From Azospirillum sp. B510 (GTDB lineage Bacteria; Pseudomonadota; Alphaproteobacteria; Azospirillales; Azospirillaceae): a stretch of DNA of 64,000 bases. The position numbers and the translations under genes were made by a program. A model generated the notes under the pieces. That model was not told the DNA's origin and did no database searches. It worked only from the letters and a program-made list of their open reading frames with translations. Shown here piece after piece: positions 43,009 to 55,556 of this stretch; positions within the stretch are counted from its first letter, which is position 1, and the number at the start of each line of letters is the position of its first letter. The stretch lies in NCBI RefSeq assembly GCF_000010725.1, contig NC_013854.1:3005001-3069000 (forward strand), read 5' to 3'.

Positions 43009-43590
43009 ATGAAACGCGCCCTTCTGACGTCCGCCCTGCTGGTCGCCGGTCTCGGCGTGGCCGTTCCGGTCTTCGCCCAGGGTGGTCCGGCTGGTGGTCC
43101 GGCCGGTGGCCCGCCGCCCGGCGGACCCGACCGCCACTTCGCCCGCATGTGCGAGGACCAGGAGGCCCGTCTGGCCGGCAGGCTGGCCTATGCCGAGAAG
43201 AAGCTGAAGATCACCGACCAGCAGCGCGCCGCCTGGACCAAGTTCGCCGACGCCGCCCGCGCCAGCCTGAAGCCGACGCAGGACCTGTGCGTGACGTTCA
43301 AGGATGTTCCGCCGCCGCCGGCCCTGCCGCAGCGCCTGGAGCGCGCCGAGCAGATGATGCAGGCCCACCTGCAACAGCTCCAGACCGTCCGCCCGGCCCT
43401 GACCGAGCTGTACGCCCAGCTGACGCCCGAGCAGCAGAGGCAGGCCGACCATATGCTGAACCAGGGTCCGGGTGGAATGGGCGACCATAGGGGTCCGCAC
43501 CATGACGGCCCCGGTCATCCCGGCATGGGGCCCGGCATGGGGCCCGGCATGGGCCCCGGAAAAGGTCCGCAGGAACCGCCCAAGGGCTGA
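43009..43590 (+). CDS. Spy/CpxP-like periplasmic protein (LTXXQ family)
   Basis: 193 residues. A signal peptide covers 1-23 (cleavage after PVFA). The mature protein starts with GGPAGGPAGG and continues as helices with LTXXQ-type motifs (LKITDQQRAAW near 65, LTPEQQRQADHML near 142) and two cysteines (CEDQE, LCVTF). The C-terminus is a Gly/Met/His/Pro repeat (HRGPHHDGPGH, three GMGP units) that might bind metal. Spy and CpxP are ATP-independent chaperones or stress sensors. Position opposite a two-component operon supports envelope-stress control. Confidence 0.85.
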   Translation: MKRALLTSALLVAGLGVAVPVFAQGGPAGGPAGGPPPGGPDRHFARMCEDQEARLAGRLAYAEKKLKITDQQRAAWTKFADAARASLKPTQDLCVTFKDVPPPPALPQRLERAEQMMQAHLQQLQTVRPALTELYAQLTPEQQRQADHMLNQGPGGMGDHRGPHHDGPGHPGMGPGMGPGMGPGKGPQEPPKG

Positions 43591-43656
43591 CGTATCAGAG
43601 TAACAGACAGGTTCCCGGCGGCACCTCCCAAGCCCCCCCAAGGCCGCCGAGGGACC

Positions 43657-43688
43657 AAGGGCCGCCGAATCCCCATTCGGCGGCCCTT
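43657..43688 (+). terminator. Strong hairpin after the Spy-like gene
   Basis: AAGGGCCGCCGAAT (43657-43670) pairs perfectly over 14 bp with ATTCGGCGGCCCTT (43675-43688) around CCCC. There is only a weak T-run after it. The rest of the 421-bp gap to 44011 holds no gene I can support. Confidence 0.75.
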
Positions 43689-44011
43689 GTCGTCTCCCTC
43701 GCCGTCACCCTCATCGTCTCGACAATCGGGATGTCTTCCCATGAGCGCGCTCGATCTCTCCCCGCTGATCTTCAGCCTGTCGATCATCCGGCGGGATTAC
43801 ATGATGATTTTCGGCATCGCCCGCAGCGGCCTCCGCTCGATCCGCCGACGCCGCGCACCGTCCCGCCAATCGTGACCCGCCAATCGTGACCCGATGGCCC
43901 TGACCCGAAGGCCCTGACCAGCCCTTCCCGACCGCGCAGCCGGGCACATTCGCCTCACAGGGCCAAGCCGCCGCTTGCATTGCGGGCTCCCGCACCCCAA
44001 AGCTTACCCCC

Positions 44012-46552
<2,541 letters not shown>

Positions 46553-46560
46553 GGGGGGGC

Positions 46561-47034
46561 ATGACGGCTCCCACAAATCATGAACGAGACCAAGCGACGG
46601 AAACGCCCATGACCAACACCGACACCGAAGACTCCCCCCCCGGCCGGCTGCGGATCGACAAGTGGCTGTGGTATGCCCGCTTCTTCAAGACCCGCAGCCT
46701 CGCCGCCAAGCTGTGCAACGACGGGGGCGTGCGGCTGTCGGGGGCGGTGTTGACCAAGGCGCATGCGGCGGTGAAGCCGGGCGACGTGCTGACCTTCGCC
46801 CAAGGGCGGCACATTCGCGTCATCAAGGTGGTGGCGCTCGGCAGCCGGCGCGGTCCGGCGCCGGAGGCCCAGGCGCTGTACGAGGATCTCGCCCCGCCGG
46901 TGCCCGAGGAGCGCTTGCAGGACCCCTACCGCTCACCGGTCCAGCCGCCCGGCGCCGGGCGTCCGACCAAGCGCGACCGCCGGGCGATCGACGCGCTGCG
47001 CGGAGACGGCCTGATGCAAAGTGAGACCGAATAG
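46561..47034 (+). CDS. S4-domain RNA-binding protein (HslR-like)
   Basis: 157 residues from ATG 46561, which directly follows GAGGGGGGGC; ATG 46609 is the other candidate. The S4 domain (about 28-90) reads LRIDKWLWYARFFKTRSLAA, VRLSGAVLTKAHAAVKPGD and TFAQGRHIRVIKV. HslR in E. coli rescues stalled 50S subunits carrying peptidyl-tRNA after heat shock. The C-terminus is basic (GRPTKRDRRAID). It forms a likely operon with the Suv3-like helicase. Confidence 0.92.
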   Translation: MTAPTNHERDQATETPMTNTDTEDSPPGRLRIDKWLWYARFFKTRSLAAKLCNDGGVRLSGAVLTKAHAAVKPGDVLTFAQGRHIRVIKVVALGSRRGPAPEAQALYEDLAPPVPEERLQDPYRSPVQPPGAGRPTKRDRRAIDALRGDGLMQSETE

Positions 47035-47127
47035 ACGGCAGCGCTGATTGTTGCTCGAAAAAAGTGAGACCGCCCCTTAAACCGGGCGGCCACCACCCCC
47101 ATCTGGCAAGGCTGGACAACCGACCAG

Positions 47128-48225
47128 ATGCGACAAGCGAGCATGATCATGAGCGAGAAGACCCGACCTTCGAGCCTTTCCGCCCCCTCCTCCACCACGA
47201 TGCGCGGCGCCCGCGCGGCCACCGCGGTCGCCGTGGCGCTGGTGATGGCGCTGGCCGCCGGCACCGCCGACGCCCGCGCCGGCAAGAGCAGCTCCTCCGG
47301 CAGCCGCGGCAGCCGCACGACCGAGGCGCCGGCCGCCACCAGCACCGCCCCCAACACCGTATCGCCGATGGAGCGCTCGACCGCCCCGGCGGCGTCGCCC
47401 GGCATGCAGCGCCCCGGCACCACGACCACCGCCCCGGCGGCGGCTCCCTCGCGCGGCTTCTTCGGCGGCGGCTTCATGTCGGGCCTGATGGGCGGCCTGA
47501 TCGGCGCCGGCATCGGCGCGATGCTGTTCGGCGGCGGCTTCTTCGAGGGGCTGGGCAGCTTCGCCGGCATCCTGGGCTTCCTCCTTCAGATCATCCTGGT
47601 CGTCTTCCTGGTCCGGCTGGCCATGCGCTTCTTCCGCAACCGCTCGCAGACGGCGAACACCGCGGCGTCCGGCAGCGGTCCGCTGGGTGGGAACCAGCCG
47701 GCCTATGCCGGTGGCCCGCTGAACCGCGACGCGGCCGACGTCGGTTACAACCCGATGGGCAACCACGGCATGGGCGGCGGCAACGCCGGCCCGGCCCCGC
47801 GCCGTCAGGCCGCCGACGAGATCGGCATCCAGCCGGCCGACTTCGAGTCGTTCGAGCGCCTGCTCACCACCATCCAGACCGCCTATGGCCGTGAGGATGT
47901 GGAAGCGTTGCGCGGCGTGACGACGGCGGAGATGTTCTCCTACTTCTCCGACGATCTGGCCGGGAACCGCAACCGCGGCTTGGTCAACAAGGTCAGCGAC
48001 GTCCGGCTGTTGCAGGGCGATCTGGCCGAGGGCTGGCGCGAGGGACCGCAGGAGTACGCCACCGTCGCCATGCGCTTCTCGCTGATCGACGTCACGGTCG
48101 AGCGCGCCAGCGGCCGGGTGGTCGAGGGCAACGCCTCGCAGCCGACCGAGGCCACCGAGCTGTGGACCTTCGTCCGCCAGCACGGCGGCCAGTGGCGGCT
48201 TTCGGCGATCCAGCAGACGCACTGA
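47128..48225 (+). CDS. Tim44-domain protein with N-terminal secretion/membrane segments
   Basis: 365 residues; ATGs at 47143 and 47149 are alternative starts. A signal-like helix (about 27-50, ending ADARA) precedes a Ser/Thr/Ala linker. A Gly-rich hydrophobic pair (about 110-172; FMSGLMGGLIGAGIGAMLFG and FLLQIILVVFLVRLAMRFF) is followed by a C-terminal Tim44-like domain (about 230-363) with FERLLTTIQTAYGREDVEAL and TELWTFVRQHGGQWRLSAIQ. In Alphaproteobacteria such proteins are membrane-bound and of uncertain role; mitochondrial Tim44 anchors the import motor. Confidence 0.9.
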   Translation: MRQASMIMSEKTRPSSLSAPSSTTMRGARAATAVAVALVMALAAGTADARAGKSSSSGSRGSRTTEAPAATSTAPNTVSPMERSTAPAASPGMQRPGTTTTAPAAAPSRGFFGGGFMSGLMGGLIGAGIGAMLFGGGFFEGLGSFAGILGFLLQIILVVFLVRLAMRFFRNRSQTANTAASGSGPLGGNQPAYAGGPLNRDAADVGYNPMGNHGMGGGNAGPAPRRQAADEIGIQPADFESFERLLTTIQTAYGREDVEALRGVTTAEMFSYFSDDLAGNRNRGLVNKVSDVRLLQGDLAEGWREGPQEYATVAMRFSLIDVTVERASGRVVEGNASQPTEATELWTFVRQHGGQWRLSAIQQTH

Positions 48226-48245
48226 GGCTTCCGGCTTCTGAAATG

Positions 48246-48280
48246 CGAAACGCCCCGGCCGGTTGGCCGGGGCGTTTTCG
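48246..48280 (+). terminator. Terminator after the Tim44-like gene
   Basis: CGAAACGCCCCGGCC (48246-48260) pairs with GGCCGGGGCGTTTTCG (48265-48280) with one bulged T. TTTT on the plus strand and AAA opposite suit bidirectional use between convergent genes. Confidence 0.85.
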
Positions 48281-48309
48281 TTTGCGCATCAGTGGGAAAG
48301 GAAGATGTC

Positions 48310-49362
<1,053 letters not shown>

Positions 49363-49381
49363 GGATCCTGCTATAGGCCGG

Positions 49382-50581
49382 TCACGCCGCCAGGAAACGG
49401 TCCTGGTACTCGTTGCGGATGGAGACGTACCACGCCTCCTGGATCGGCCACCACCACAGCTTCTGCAACGCGTCGCCCGGATAGGCGTCGGCGAAGAACT
49501 GCTTGTTCAGGTCGCTCAGATGCGCCTCGGCGCCGACCGCCGTGCTGGAGATGCCGGAATGGTTGGTGTAGAGCGCGCCGGCCTGCGGCGTGTAGAACCA
49601 GTTGATCCAGGCATAGGCGTTTTCCAGATTCTCCGCCTTCTTCGGGATGGCGAAGCCTTCCATCCAAGCCAGAGCCCCCTCCTTCGGCGCGATGAAGCGG
49701 ACCGGCAGCCCTTCCTTGCGCAGCGCCACCGCGGTGGAGTCCCAGGTCTGGCCGATGACGCAGCCGTTGGTGCGGAAGGCGCCCTGGGCCTCATTCTCGT
49801 TGGTCCAGAACTGGGCGACCGACTTCTTGTTGGCGACGGCCACCTTCAGGATGGCGTCGAAGTTGGCGCGCGCCTTCGCCTCGTCCTTGAACTGGTCGCG
49901 GACCGGGTGCGGCAGCTTGCCCTGGCTTTCCAGCCACAGCGCGATGCCGATCAGCGAGGAATGGCCGCGCAGCGTCACCTTGCCGGCGTTGGCCGGCGCC
50001 CACAGGTCGCCGTAGCTGGCGGTGCCGTAGGCCAGCGGGGCCTTCTTCATGTCATAGGCCAGCGCCTCCGTCCCCCAGTCGGCCGGGGCGAAATAGCGCT
50101 TGCCGCCGACGACGCCGCCCATCCCGGCCGAGCCCTCGACCGACGACTTCAGGCAGCCGTCCCACTTCACCTTCGATTCGTCGATCGGCTGCACCAGCTC
50201 GAACTCGACATAGTTCGGCACGCGGTCGACGGTGGGATGGATGATGTCGAAGCCGGCGCCGCCGGTGGCCTTCAACTGGTTCAGCAACTCGTCGTTGGTG
50301 CCGTATTCGGTCAGGGTCGCCTTGACGCCGGTCTTCTTCTCGAAGTCGGCCAGCATGTCCGGGCTGATGTAGCCGGCCCAGGAGAAGATCTTCACCGTGC
50401 CCGACGCGGCGCGGCCTTCGCGCAGGACGAAGGGACCGACCGAGGCGACACCGGCGGCGGCGGCGGCGCTCCGCAGCAGCAGGCGGCGGCTGAAGCTCTT
50501 GGCGGCGCGCTGGGTCTCGGCGCTGGAGCGCTGCGATTCGGTCTGGACGCGATCGGTCTGGGCGGTGTCGATCTTGGACAT
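49382..50581 (-). CDS. PotD/PotF-type extracellular solute-binding protein
   Basis: 399 residues from ATG 50581. A twin-arginine signal (SRRLLLRSAAAAAG, about 31-44) suggests export in a folded state. The mature part is class D: VKIFSWAGYISPDMLADFEK, TLTEYGTNDELLNQLKA, GFDIIHPTVDRV and PADWGTEALAYD, matching polyamine-binding proteins. The aromatic pocket residues of polyamine binders cannot be verified here. It is transcribed with the PotA-like ATPase (19-bp gap). TAT targeting is less common than Sec in this family. Confidence 0.92.
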   Translation of the reverse strand: MSKIDTAQTDRVQTESQRSSAETQRAAKSFSRRLLLRSAAAAAGVASVGPFVLREGRAASGTVKIFSWAGYISPDMLADFEKKTGVKATLTEYGTNDELLNQLKATGGAGFDIIHPTVDRVPNYVEFELVQPIDESKVKWDGCLKSSVEGSAGMGGVVGGKRYFAPADWGTEALAYDMKKAPLAYGTASYGDLWAPANAGKVTLRGHSSLIGIALWLESQGKLPHPVRDQFKDEAKARANFDAILKVAVANKKSVAQFWTNENEAQGAFRTNGCVIGQTWDSTAVALRKEGLPVRFIAPKEGALAWMEGFAIPKKAENLENAYAWINWFYTPQAGALYTNHSGISSTAVGAEAHLSDLNKQFFADAYPGDALQKLWWWPIQEAWYVSIRNEYQDRFLAA

Positions 50582-50759
50582 GACGTCCGGTCTCCCTGGC
50601 TCTTGGATGGCGTTTAGACGGGTGGCATTCCGCGCGGCCTCCGGATGGCCACGCTCAGGGCGCGAAGTGTGCCTGAGATGAAAGTGCTCCGTCCATGGCG
50701 ATGGATGCCAGCCCGCCAAACTTCATAGAGCCGTCACATCGCGAAAAGAGTGCGGCACG

Positions 50760-50783
50760 AAAAAGGGCGCCAGCGCGGCGCCC
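50760..50783 (-). terminator. Terminator of dnaA
   Basis: On the minus strand GGGCGCC, a 5-nt loop and GGCGCCC (50783-50765), followed by TTTTT, 44 bp after the dnaA stop. Confidence 0.88.
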
Positions 50784-50826
50784 CTCCGACCGATGCCGGG
50801 AATGCTGCGGAGGCGATGCCCGGCGG

Positions 50827-52344
50827 TCAGCTTTCCAGCATGCGCCGCAGCAGCTCGACATCCTCGGCGAAGGACGGATCGGTCGTCCGCAGCTCCTCCA
50901 CCTTCTTCACCGCATGCATGACCGTGGTATGGTCGCGGCCGCCGAACTTGCGGCCGATCTCCGGCAGGGAGCGGGCGGTCAACTGCTTGGCCAGATACAT
51001 GGCGATCTGGCGCGGACGGGCCACGGCGCGGGCGCGGCGGGCGGAATGCATGTCGGCGACGCGGATGTTGTAATGCTCGGCCACCCGCTTCTGGATCTCG
51101 TCGATGGTGACGCGGCGGTCGTTGGCACGCAGCAGGTCATGCAGGACCTCCTGCGTCGTCTCCAGCGAGATCGACCGGCCGACCAGCTCGGCATGGGCGA
51201 CGATGCGGTTCAGCGCCCCTTCCAGCTCGCGCACGTTCGAGGTGATCTTGTGGGCGAGGAACTCCAGCACCTTCAGCGGGATGGTCGCCTGGAGCGCGTC
51301 GGCCTTGGCCTGGAGGATGCCGAGCCGCAGCTCGTAGGTGGTGGGGTGGATGTCGGCGACCAGCCCCCAGCCCAGGCGCGAGCGCAGCCGCTCCTCCATC
51401 CCCTCCAGGTCGGACGGACTCTTGTCGGCGGAGATGATGACCTGGCGGTTCTGGTCGACCAGCGCGTTGAAGGTGTGGAAGAACTCCTCCTGGGTGCTGT
51501 CCTTGCCGCTGATGAACTGCACATCGTCGATCATCAGCACGTCGACCGAGCGGAACTGCTGCTTGAAGGCCATCGTGTCCTTGAAGCGCAGCGCCCGGAT
51601 GAACTGGTACATGAACTTCTCGGCCGACAGGTACAGCACCTTGCGGTTCGGGTCGTTCTTGCGGATCTGCCAGGCCAGGGCGTGCATCAGGTGGGTCTTG
51701 CCCAAGCCCACCCCGCCATAGAGGAACAGCGGGTTGAAGGTGACGGCGGTGGCGTCGGCGACGCGGCGGGCGGCGGCATGGGCCAGCTCGTTCGGCTTGC
51801 CGACGACGAAATTCTCGAAGGTGAAGCGCGGGTCGAGGGCGGCCGACAGGTCGGAGCGGTCCTCCAGGATCGCCGGAACCGCGGTCGGCGATTCGTCCGA
51901 CGCCCCGCCATAGGAGGCCGAGGTGTAGACGGTCGACGGCGCCGGTTCGCCGGAGAGCCCGGCATCGGACGGGCGCGGAGGGAGGGACGCGGCCTGACGG
52001 GGGGCCGGACGCGACTCGGCGGCCCGCGGCGGCGGGCGGTCGTCGTCGCTGTCGTCATTGTCGGCAACCAGCGCCGCCGGCGGGTTGGTGGAGGCGACGA
52101 TGACGTCGATCGACTGGACTTCCGGATTTTCGCCGGACCACAGCGCGCGGATGCGGTCGGCATAGTGGGTCAGCACCCAGTCGCGCATGAAGCGGGTGGG
52201 CACGACGATGCACACCTCGCCGCCGACCAGGCTGGCGACGGACAGCGGCTGAAGCCAGCTCCGGAAGGCGATCTCGCCCACCTCTTCCTTCAGGCGTCCG
52301 CGAATGCGCGCCCACTGCTGATCCAACGACACGCCGACCGACAT
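50827..52344 (-). CDS. dnaA: Chromosomal replication initiator DnaA
   Basis: 505 residues. Domain I (1-85, WARIRGRLKEEVGEIAFRSW) and a polar, Pro-rich domain II (about 95-170) precede the AAA+ domain. Walker A is GGVGLGKTHLMHAL, Walker B is DVLMIDDVQFISG, and sensor motifs are ADKSPSDLEGMEERLRSRLG. C-terminal domain IV carries the DnaA-box signature GRDHTTVMHAVKKVEEL (about 480-497). It binds and melts the origin. The neighbourhood rpsT-dnaA is a known alphaproteobacterial order. No DnaA boxes of the form TTATCCACA are visible upstream, so the origin is probably elsewhere. Confidence 0.98.
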   Translation of the reverse strand: MSVGVSLDQQWARIRGRLKEEVGEIAFRSWLQPLSVASLVGGEVCIVVPTRFMRDWVLTHYADRIRALWSGENPEVQSIDVIVASTNPPAALVADNDDSDDDRPPPRAAESRPAPRQAASLPPRPSDAGLSGEPAPSTVYTSASYGGASDESPTAVPAILEDRSDLSAALDPRFTFENFVVGKPNELAHAAARRVADATAVTFNPLFLYGGVGLGKTHLMHALAWQIRKNDPNRKVLYLSAEKFMYQFIRALRFKDTMAFKQQFRSVDVLMIDDVQFISGKDSTQEEFFHTFNALVDQNRQVIISADKSPSDLEGMEERLRSRLGWGLVADIHPTTYELRLGILQAKADALQATIPLKVLEFLAHKITSNVRELEGALNRIVAHAELVGRSISLETTQEVLHDLLRANDRRVTIDEIQKRVAEHYNIRVADMHSARRARAVARPRQIAMYLAKQLTARSLPEIGRKFGGRDHTTVMHAVKKVEELRTTDPSFAEDVELLRRMLES

Positions 52345-52873
52345 GCTCCCCTACCCCCGCTCCTTCCGCCGGCCAGCCCCCGAGAACCGGAACAGCCACC
52401 CGTCTCCCCCGTCCGGAAGTCTCCGGGCAAGGATACTCCCGAACGGAACACTATACCCAAAAAGCACGCACGAGAGTCGACGGGACTGTAAATCCCGCCC
52501 CAAGCGCGACAGCTTGTAAGTAAAAGAAGATCGTGCGGTCGACCGGGACTCAACAAGCCCTGATCCGGCGTAAGACCTTCAGTATTTCACTGCTGTGCTC
52601 AGACGGACACAGAGTGTTGTATCAACCCAATTCGCCCGACCGAATGGAGGAAAAGTCTAACGAGACCGCGGAAATCTGGCAATGGGACAGATGGCGAACG
52701 GCCCAAAAAGATAAAAACATGCGCATTGACCGCAAGACTCATCCGGAATCTCATATGCGGACCTAAGAGCAATCTAAGACAATTGTCGGACATTCATACA
52801 TTTACTTTAAACGCAAAAAGCCGCGCCCCGAGTCACGGGCGCGGCTTTTTGAAAGCAGCGTATGAAAGCTCTA
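52345..52873. other. 529-bp gene-free region between dnaA and rpsT
   Basis: This AT-richer region holds the dnaA promoter area and the rpsT terminator. On the minus strand TATAGT near 52450 could be a -10 for dnaA, with a poor -35. No open frame with coding character and no DnaA-box cluster can be seen. Confidence 0.6.
52815..52850 (-). terminator. Terminator of rpsT
   Basis: AAAAAGCCGCGCCC (52815-52828) pairs with GGGCGCGGCTTTTT (52837-52850). It follows the rpsT stop by 24 bp on the minus strand and ends in a T-run. Confidence 0.92.
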
Positions 52874-53134
52874 TCAGAGAGCCTTGATCGCAGCCGACAG
52901 ACGCGACAGCTTGCGCGACACGGTGTTCTTGTGCAGCACGCCCTTGGTCACGCCGCGCATCAGTTCCGGCTGAGCGGACTTGAAGGCCTCGGCGGCGGCG
53001 GACTTGTCGCCGCTCTCGATGGCGCCCTCGACCTTCTTGACGAAGGAACGGATGCGGCTGATGCGGGCACGGTTGACTTCCGTGCGACGCTCGGTCTGAC
53101 GAATGCGCTTTTCAGCGGACTTATGATTGGCCAT
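52874..53134 (-). CDS. rpsT: 30S ribosomal protein S20
   Basis: 86 residues from ATG 53134, normal length. [20 protein letters not shown] is the conserved start, with helices through [20 protein letters not shown] and [20 protein letters not shown]. It binds the 5' domain of 16S rRNA early in assembly. A good promoter lies 46-74 bp upstream, and a clear terminator follows, so it is a single-gene unit. Confidence 0.98.
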   Translation of the reverse strand: MANHKSAEKRIRQTERRTEVNRARISRIRSFVKKVEGAIESGDKSAAAEAFKSAQPELMRGVTKGVLHKNTVSRKLSRLSAAIKAL

Positions 53135-53179
53135 GGAAACCCTACTCCGAACGACACGGCTGTCGTGATGCGAGCGCGC

Positions 53180-53208
53180 CTTATACGCGGCAGCGAACCC
53201 TGAGTCAA
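53180..53208 (-). promoter_or_regulatory. rpsT promoter
   Basis: On the minus strand TTGACT (53203-53208), a 17-bp spacer and TATAAG (53180-53185), near the sigma-70 consensus, 46 bp before the start codon. Confidence 0.75.
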
Positions 53209-53329
53209 GGCGTGGTCGCCCGATGATTTCGACTAATCGTGCGGAGACGATATCTTGATGGGATCTGGTCCGTCCCCCGCAAGATGCGGGAGACGGACCA
53301 GAGGGCAGAGTCAATGCGCAGGCGGCGAC

Positions 53330-54118
53330 TCAGCGATTCTTCCAGCCGGGCTGACGCTTCTCGGAGAAGGCGGCCATGCCTTCCTTCTGGTCTTCGGTGG
53401 CGAAGGTCGAATGGAACAGACGGCGCTCGAAGCGGATGCCCTCGGCCAGGGTCGATTCATAGGCGACGTTGACCGCCTCCTTGGCCATGGCGACGATCGG
53501 CTGGGACAGCGAGGCGATCTTGGTGGCGACCTTCACCGCCTCCTCCACCAGCTCGGCCGCCGGGACAACGCGGGAGACGAGGCCGCAGCGCTCGGCCTCG
53601 GCGGCGTCGATCATGCGGCCGGTCAGCACCATCTCCATCGCCTTGGACTTGCCGACGAGGCGGGTCAGGCGCTGGGTGCCGCCGGCGCCGGGAATGGTGC
53701 CGATGGTGACCTCGGGCTGGCCGAACTTGGCGGTGTCGGCGGCCAGGATGAAGTCGGCCATCATCGCCAGCTCGCAGCCGCCGCCCAGCGCGAAGCCGGC
53801 GACCGCGGCGATGGTCGGCTTGCGGCACTTGGCCAGCCGTTCCCACTTCGCGGAGATGAAGTTGGAATTGTAGACGTCCATATAAGAGAAGCCGGCCATC
53901 TCCTTGATGTCGGCGCCGGCGGCGAAGGCGCGCTCCGACCCGGTGACGACGATGGCGCCGATGGCGGCGTCGGCCTCGAAGGCGTCGAGCGCCTGGCCCA
54001 GCTCGGTCACCAGCTGGTCGCACAGCGCGTTCAGCGCCTTCGGACGGTTGAGCGTGATCAGCCCGACCGGGCCGCGCGTCTCGACGAGGATGGTTTCATA
54101 GGACATGGGTGCGGACAT
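53330..54118 (-). CDS. Enoyl-CoA hydratase
   Basis: 262 residues from ATG 54118 (GGGAGAG 10 nt upstream); ATG 54106 is possible. The crotonase fold shows [20 protein letters not shown], oxyanion-hole strands [14 protein letters not shown] and [20 protein letters not shown], and the catalytic Glu pair in [20 protein letters not shown]. It hydrates 2-enoyl-CoA in fatty-acid breakdown. Lys/Arg-rich C-terminus ends [10 protein letters not shown] long hairpin (53264-53302) follows the stop but lacks a T-run. Confidence 0.95.
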   Translation of the reverse strand: MSAPMSYETILVETRGPVGLITLNRPKALNALCDQLVTELGQALDAFEADAAIGAIVVTGSERAFAAGADIKEMAGFSYMDVYNSNFISAKWERLAKCRKPTIAAVAGFALGGGCELAMMADFILAADTAKFGQPEVTIGTIPGAGGTQRLTRLVGKSKAMEMVLTGRMIDAAEAERCGLVSRVVPAAELVEEAVKVATKIASLSQPIVAMAKEAVNVAYESTLAEGIRFERRLFHSTFATEDQKEGMAAFSEKRQPGWKNR

Positions 54119-54226
54119 GGTTGCAGCACTCTCCCGATGGGGCGAGCCCGGTTGCTTCCGGGGCTCGTGGTTGTTGGGGGGATCCGGCCGTGGGAGCCCG
54201 CAAGAGTATGGCGGGAGTCCCCGCCG

Positions 54227-54670
54227 TCAGCGCGGCGTCAAAGTGAAGCGGACGGCAGTCGCCGTCTTCTGTTTGGCCGGTTGGGGGAATTCCAGCCGCA
54301 GCTCCTCGCCCTCGCGGACGAAGACGCGGTCGGCGGTGCGGCGCCAGCCCAACTGGGGCAGGGTCTGGTCGTAGAAGGCCAGCACCGCCTGGCGCGGCAC
54401 GTCGCCCGACAGCACGGCCTGGACGATCCTCCCGCCCGGCTTGTCGAAGACCAGCGGTTCCGATTCGGCGGACGCCAGCCCCGGCATCACCGGCACGTCG
54501 GTGGTGCCGGGAACGAAGGGCCCGGAGTCGGCGACAACCAGTCGGCCCGCCGATTGGGCCGCCAGAGCCTGGGGAATGGGAAAAAGGAAGCTCCCCAGGC
54601 CCGCGACCGCGGGGCCGGCAAGGAGGAAAGCGGCGGACGCCGCCCGGAATATGGCCGGTAGAGCCGTCAT
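54227..54670 (-). CDS. Small secreted hypothetical protein
   Basis: 147 residues from ATG 54670. A signal peptide spans about 1-38 (AIFRAASAAFLLAGPAVAGL to ALAAQSA). The mature part (VLSGDVPRQAVLAFYDQTLP, LGWRRTADRVFVREGEELRL) has the look of a short alpha/beta domain found beside mutM in related genomes. Function unknown. It begins 14 bp after the mutM stop and is probably co-transcribed with it. Confidence 0.75.
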   Translation of the reverse strand: MTALPAIFRAASAAFLLAGPAVAGLGSFLFPIPQALAAQSAGRLVVADSGPFVPGTTDVPVMPGLASAESEPLVFDKPGGRIVQAVLSGDVPRQAVLAFYDQTLPQLGWRRTADRVFVREGEELRLEFPQPAKQKTATAVRFTLTPR

Positions 54671-54683
54671 GCCCCCAGCTATA

Positions 54684-55526
54684 TCACCGTTGGCGCGCCG
54701 CACAAAAGAAAGTCGAGCGGCCCGACTGTACGATCCGCTGAACGCCCCCCGTCCGGGCACGGTCGCAGTCGCAATCGGGGCACCCCTCCCCCTCGCGGTC
54801 ATAAACGGCGAACTGGTGCTGGAAATAGCCCAGCTCGCCCGACGCCTGCCGGTAGTCGCGGAGCGAGGAACCGCCGGCGGCGATCGCCCGCTCCAGCACC
54901 GCGCGCACGGCGGCGGCGAGCCGGTCGACCTCTTCGCCGGTCAGGCTGGCGGCGCCGCGGGTGGGCAGGATGCCGGATTGGAACAGCGCCTCCGACACAT
55001 AGATGTTGCCGAGCCCGGCGACGATGCTCTGGTCGAGCAGGGCGGCCTTGATCGGGGTCATCTTGCCGGCCAGCCGGCGGGCCAGCTCGGGACCGGAGAA
55101 CGCGTTGCCCAGCGGCTCCGGCCCCAGGTTGCGCAGCATCGGATGATCGGCCAGCGCGTCGGCCACCGTCAGGTCCATCAGGCCGAATCGGCGGGCGTCG
55201 TTGAAGGTGACGATGGTCCCGGCATCGGTCTCGAACACCACATGGTCGTGCTTGTCGAAGGCGGCGGGGCGTTCGGGCGCGATGATCATGCGGCCGGACA
55301 TGCCGAGATGGACGATCAGCACGCCGCCGTCATCCAGATCCATCAGGATATATTTGGCCCGCCGCCGCAGCGCCTCGACGCGTCGGCCGGTCAGCCGCTC
55401 GCAGAAGCGCGGCGGGAAGGGGGTGCGCAGGTTCGGCCGCCGCTGCTCCACATGGACCAGCCGGCGGCCTTCGAGATGCGGGGCGAGGCCCCGGCACACC
55501 GTCTCGACTTCGGGAAGTTCAGGCAT
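54684..55526 (-). CDS. mutM: Formamidopyrimidine-DNA glycosylase with altered zinc finger
   Basis: 280 residues. The N-terminal [14 protein letters not shown] supplies the catalytic Pro and Glu that form the Schiff base with 8-oxoguanine sites. Lys of the beta-hairpin ([20 protein letters not shown]) and the helix-two-turn-helix ([20 protein letters not shown]) are intact. The C-terminal zinc finger has Cys-x2-Cys-x-Cys (GCPDCDC) and one Cys in [10 protein letters not shown], where the usual fourth ligand of CPxCQR is replaced by Arg. Zinc may be bound by the extra upstream Cys, or the finger may be altered. It excises oxidised purines. Confidence 0.93.
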   Translation of the reverse strand: MPELPEVETVCRGLAPHLEGRRLVHVEQRRPNLRTPFPPRFCERLTGRRVEALRRRAKYILMDLDDGGVLIVHLGMSGRMIIAPERPAAFDKHDHVVFETDAGTIVTFNDARRFGLMDLTVADALADHPMLRNLGPEPLGNAFSGPELARRLAGKMTPIKAALLDQSIVAGLGNIYVSEALFQSGILPTRGAASLTGEEVDRLAAAVRAVLERAIAAGGSSLRDYRQASGELGYFQHQFAVYDREGEGCPDCDCDRARTGGVQRIVQSGRSTFFCAARQR

Positions 55527-55556
55527 CTGCGGAGTGTGGGGCGGGAGTGAGGAGGA

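Noticed and set aside
43741-43875. Possible 44-residue protein (MSALDLSPLIFSLSIIRRDY onward)
   Set aside because: No ribosome-binding site, no recognised family, and it directly follows the Spy-like gene's terminator. Kept out for lack of support.
52345-52873. Replication origin next to dnaA
   Set aside because: No TTATCCACA-type boxes or AT-rich repeats were found in the gap. In many Alphaproteobacteria the origin is not beside dnaA.
53264-53302. Rho-independent terminator after enoyl-CoA hydratase
   Set aside because: The TCTGGTCCGTC/GACGGACCAGA stem is long and real, but no T-run follows on either strand, so it was not called a terminator.
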